Shown here: positions 21,743 through 23,027 of the stretch, in pieces
Layout: each line of letters starts with the position of its first letter
Numbering within the stretch: position 1 is the first letter of the stretch
Origin: Reyranella sp.
Lineage (GTDB): Bacteria; Pseudomonadota; Alphaproteobacteria; Reyranellales; Reyranellaceae
Length of the DNA: 23,027 bases
NCBI GenBank assembly: GCA_030679805.1
Contig: JAUXST010000692.1
Span: forward strand, 1-23,027
Direction of reading: 5' to 3'
The notes under the pieces: model-generated
The model's input: the letters and a program-made list of their open reading frames with translations, nothing else
What the model was told of the DNA's origin: nothing
The model's database searches: none
Translations under genes and position numbers: made by a program

Positions 21743-22492
21743 ATGCCGTTCTACGAAAAAGGCCCTGTCCGCATTTATTACGAAGAGGCCGGATCCGGCT
21801 TTCCTCTGTTGATCATTCCCGGCGGCGGATTGAACTCCACGATCGCCGGCCTCGCCACCACCCACCCGTTCAACGCGATGGCGGAGTTCAAGGACCGCTA
21901 CCGCTGCATCAGCATGGATTTGCGCAATGCCAATGCCGGCCAGTCGTCTGGTCCCCTCGAGATCGACCGGCCGTGGGACGCTCACACGGATGACCAGCTC
22001 GGCCTGATGGATCACCTGGGCATCAAGCAGTTCATGGTGCTGGGCTACTGCATCGGCGGCCCCTTCATCTGGAACATGCTGAAGCGGGCGCCCGGGCACG
22101 TCGTTGCCGCCGTGCTGACGCAGCCCTCCGGGCACCGGCCGGAGATGCCCGACCAGTTCTACAACAACAACATGAAGGGCTGGGGACCGGCGCTCAGCGC
22201 CCGCCGGCCCGAGATCACGATTGCGACGGTCGACGCGTTCCTGAAGAAGATGTACCTCGCCAACGCCGACTTCGTGTTCACCGTGACGCGCGATTTCGTA
22301 CGTGCCTGCCAGACGCCGGTCCTCGTGCTGCCGGACGATATCCCGCCGCATCCCTACGCCGTGGCCATGGAGTCGGTGATGCTGGCGCCCAAGTCGGAGG
22401 TGAGCCTCTTCCCCTGGAAGGAACCCAAGGAACGGATCCCCTTGGCGGTGCGTCAGATCCGCAGTTTCCTCCGGGCGCATCAACCTGCTTAG
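21743..22492 (+). CDS. Alpha/beta-fold hydrolase with a cysteine in the nucleophile position
   Basis: This 249-residue alpha/beta hydrolase has an oxyanion loop IIPGGGLNS, strand and helix FMVLGYCIGGPFIWNMLKRA, and a cap with family-like motifs. The usual G-x-S-x-G nucleophile elbow reads Gly-Tyr-Cys103-Ile-Gly. The acid is probably Asp198 or Asp199 in LPDDIPPHPY; His203 in the same loop may serve as the base, because the canonical late His position reads WKEPKER. Cysteine nucleophiles occur in dienelactone hydrolases, so activity is possible but of unknown type. ATG 21743 follows GGAG (21731-21734). The 3' end overlaps the reading frame of the nuclease by up to 14 bases, so the two may be cotranscribed. 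Confidence 0.87.
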   Translation: MPFYEKGPVRIYYEEAGSGFPLLIIPGGGLNSTIAGLATTHPFNAMAEFKDRYRCISMDLRNANAGQSSGPLEIDRPWDAHTDDQLGLMDHLGIKQFMVLGYCIGGPFIWNMLKRAPGHVVAAVLTQPSGHRPEMPDQFYNNNMKGWGPALSARRPEITIATVDAFLKKMYLANADFVFTVTRDFVRACQTPVLVLPDDIPPHPYAVAMESVMLAPKSEVSLFPWKEPKERIPLAVRQIRSFLRAHQPA

Positions 22493-23027
22493 GGCATTCC
22501 TTCTCCTGGGCCTTCTTCTGGCGTCGTCGGCGTTCGCGCAGGCGCCTGGTTCAACGGGCTCGGGACGGGCGCCGGTGCCCAACGTGCGGGCGCCGGTGCT
22601 GCAGGCGGACCCGACGCCGGCGGCGCCCGCGCCTGCCAGTACTTCCGTACAGCCTCGTTCCCCCGCACCTTCGGAGAATGAACGACAACTGCAGGGCGCC
22701 GCGGGCGTGGGACGTGTCGTCGACGGCGACACCCTCAGACTCGAGGGCCGGACCTATCGCCTGTGGGGCATCGACGCGCCCGAACTTATCCAGGTGTGTC
22801 AGCGCGACGGCCAGGGATTCGCCTGCGGTCGCGAGGCCGCGGCCTACCTCCGCATGCTTCTCGTTCCCGACCCCGGGCTCGGCGAGAGTGCTACACCGGG
22901 GGCCGCTCCCCAGCTGATCTGCGTGCCGCGAGCGAGCGATCAATACGGCCGGACCGCAGCGCTCTGCCGGCTGGGCGACAAGGATCTCGGGGCCGAAATG
23001 GTCCGCGCCGGCTGGGCCCTGGTGTTC
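22479..23027 (+). CDS. Secreted thermonuclease (SNase-like) family protein, partial at the right edge, start codon unclear
   Basis: Only about 183 codons are present, with the 3' end beyond the window. The N-terminus is a clear signal peptide (LLRAFLLLGLLLASSAFAQA), then a Pro/Ala-rich linker of about 45 residues, then a staphylococcal nuclease domain. It has VVDGDTL, YRLWGIDAPEL with Arg (22758) and Asp and Glu (22773, 22782) matching Arg35/Asp40/Glu43, and DQYGRTAALC with Arg (22950) matching Arg87. The catalytic residues are therefore kept. No ATG, GTG or TTG precedes the signal peptide in this frame back to the TGA at 22401; the nearest plausible start is ATC 22479 or CTG 22485. It is likely an exported phosphodiesterase-like nuclease. 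Function of the domain is known; the start is not. Confidence 0.75.
   Translation, partial: MNLLRAFLLLGLLLASSAFAQAPGSTGSGRAPVPNVRAPVLQADPTPAAPAPASTSVQPRSPAPSENERQLQGAAGVGRVVDGDTLRLEGRTYRLWGIDAPELIQVCQRDGQGFACGREAAAYLRMLLVPDPGLGESATPGAAPQLICVPRASDQYGRTAALCRLGDKDLGAEMVRAGWALVF

Overview
This is a high-GC window of about 23 kb, densely packed with short intergenic gaps. It looks like chromosomal DNA from a soil-type alphaproteobacterium, judged from the GC content, a Bug/TctC-type solute receptor, many amidase/amidohydrolase/GMC-type catabolic enzymes and an alphaproteobacterial-style REP/RAYT unit. A Reyranella- or Bradyrhizobium-like host is my guess, because no rRNA or other taxonomic marker is present. 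I saw no tRNA, rRNA, CRISPR array, integrase, or phage or plasmid replication gene.

Layout. 1-599 is the 3' part of a glutamine synthetase family gene. Its first 39 bases are an exact inverted copy of the gene's own 3' end, probably a foldback artefact at a contig edge. It is followed by a LysE-type exporter. A VOC protein and a TetR regulator diverge at 1691/1737 around a clear palindrome, a likely autoregulated pair. A nitronate monooxygenase converges on tetR. 3385-3936 holds debris: an internally deleted VOC remnant and a 34-residue lipoprotein-like ORF.

Operon 1 (3937-9686, +) is amidase, beta-hydroxyacid dehydrogenase, metal-dependent amidohydrolase/deaminase, periplasmic Bug receptor and a MetE-core-like zinc protein, with gaps of 2-26 nt. 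It reads as uptake plus hydrolytic breakdown of a small amide or N-heterocyclic compound. It ends at a RAYT transposase gene bracketed by inverted REP hairpins (9688-10306).

Two divergent operons follow. On the minus strand (12686 to 10316) are an NTF2/SnoaL-like protein, an N-acyl-D-amino-acid deacylase-like amidohydrolase and a small secreted protein. On the plus strand (12805-17484) are a GMC oxidoreductase, an NHL beta-propeller that keeps the catalytic residues of peptidyl-alpha-hydroxyglycine alpha-amidating lyase (PAL), a second, very divergent MetE-like protein, and a D-2-hydroxyacid dehydrogenase. Three junctions here are TGATG and one is ATGA, implying translational coupling. PAL releases glyoxylate and a D-2-hydroxyacid dehydrogenase can reduce it, so this operon is the best candidate in the window for an undescribed pathway: oxidative cleavage of an amide or N-acyl compound. 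That is an inference from context.

The right part (17698-23027) holds a YciA-type thioesterase, an MHS-family MFS transporter with a small membrane protein upstream, an Asp/Glu racemase family pseudogene (amber codon plus probable internal deletion), a MarC-family membrane protein with a TTG start, a CcdC-like membrane protein, an alpha/beta hydrolase with cysteine in place of the nucleophilic serine, and the 5' part of a secreted thermonuclease-type protein that has no standard start codon.
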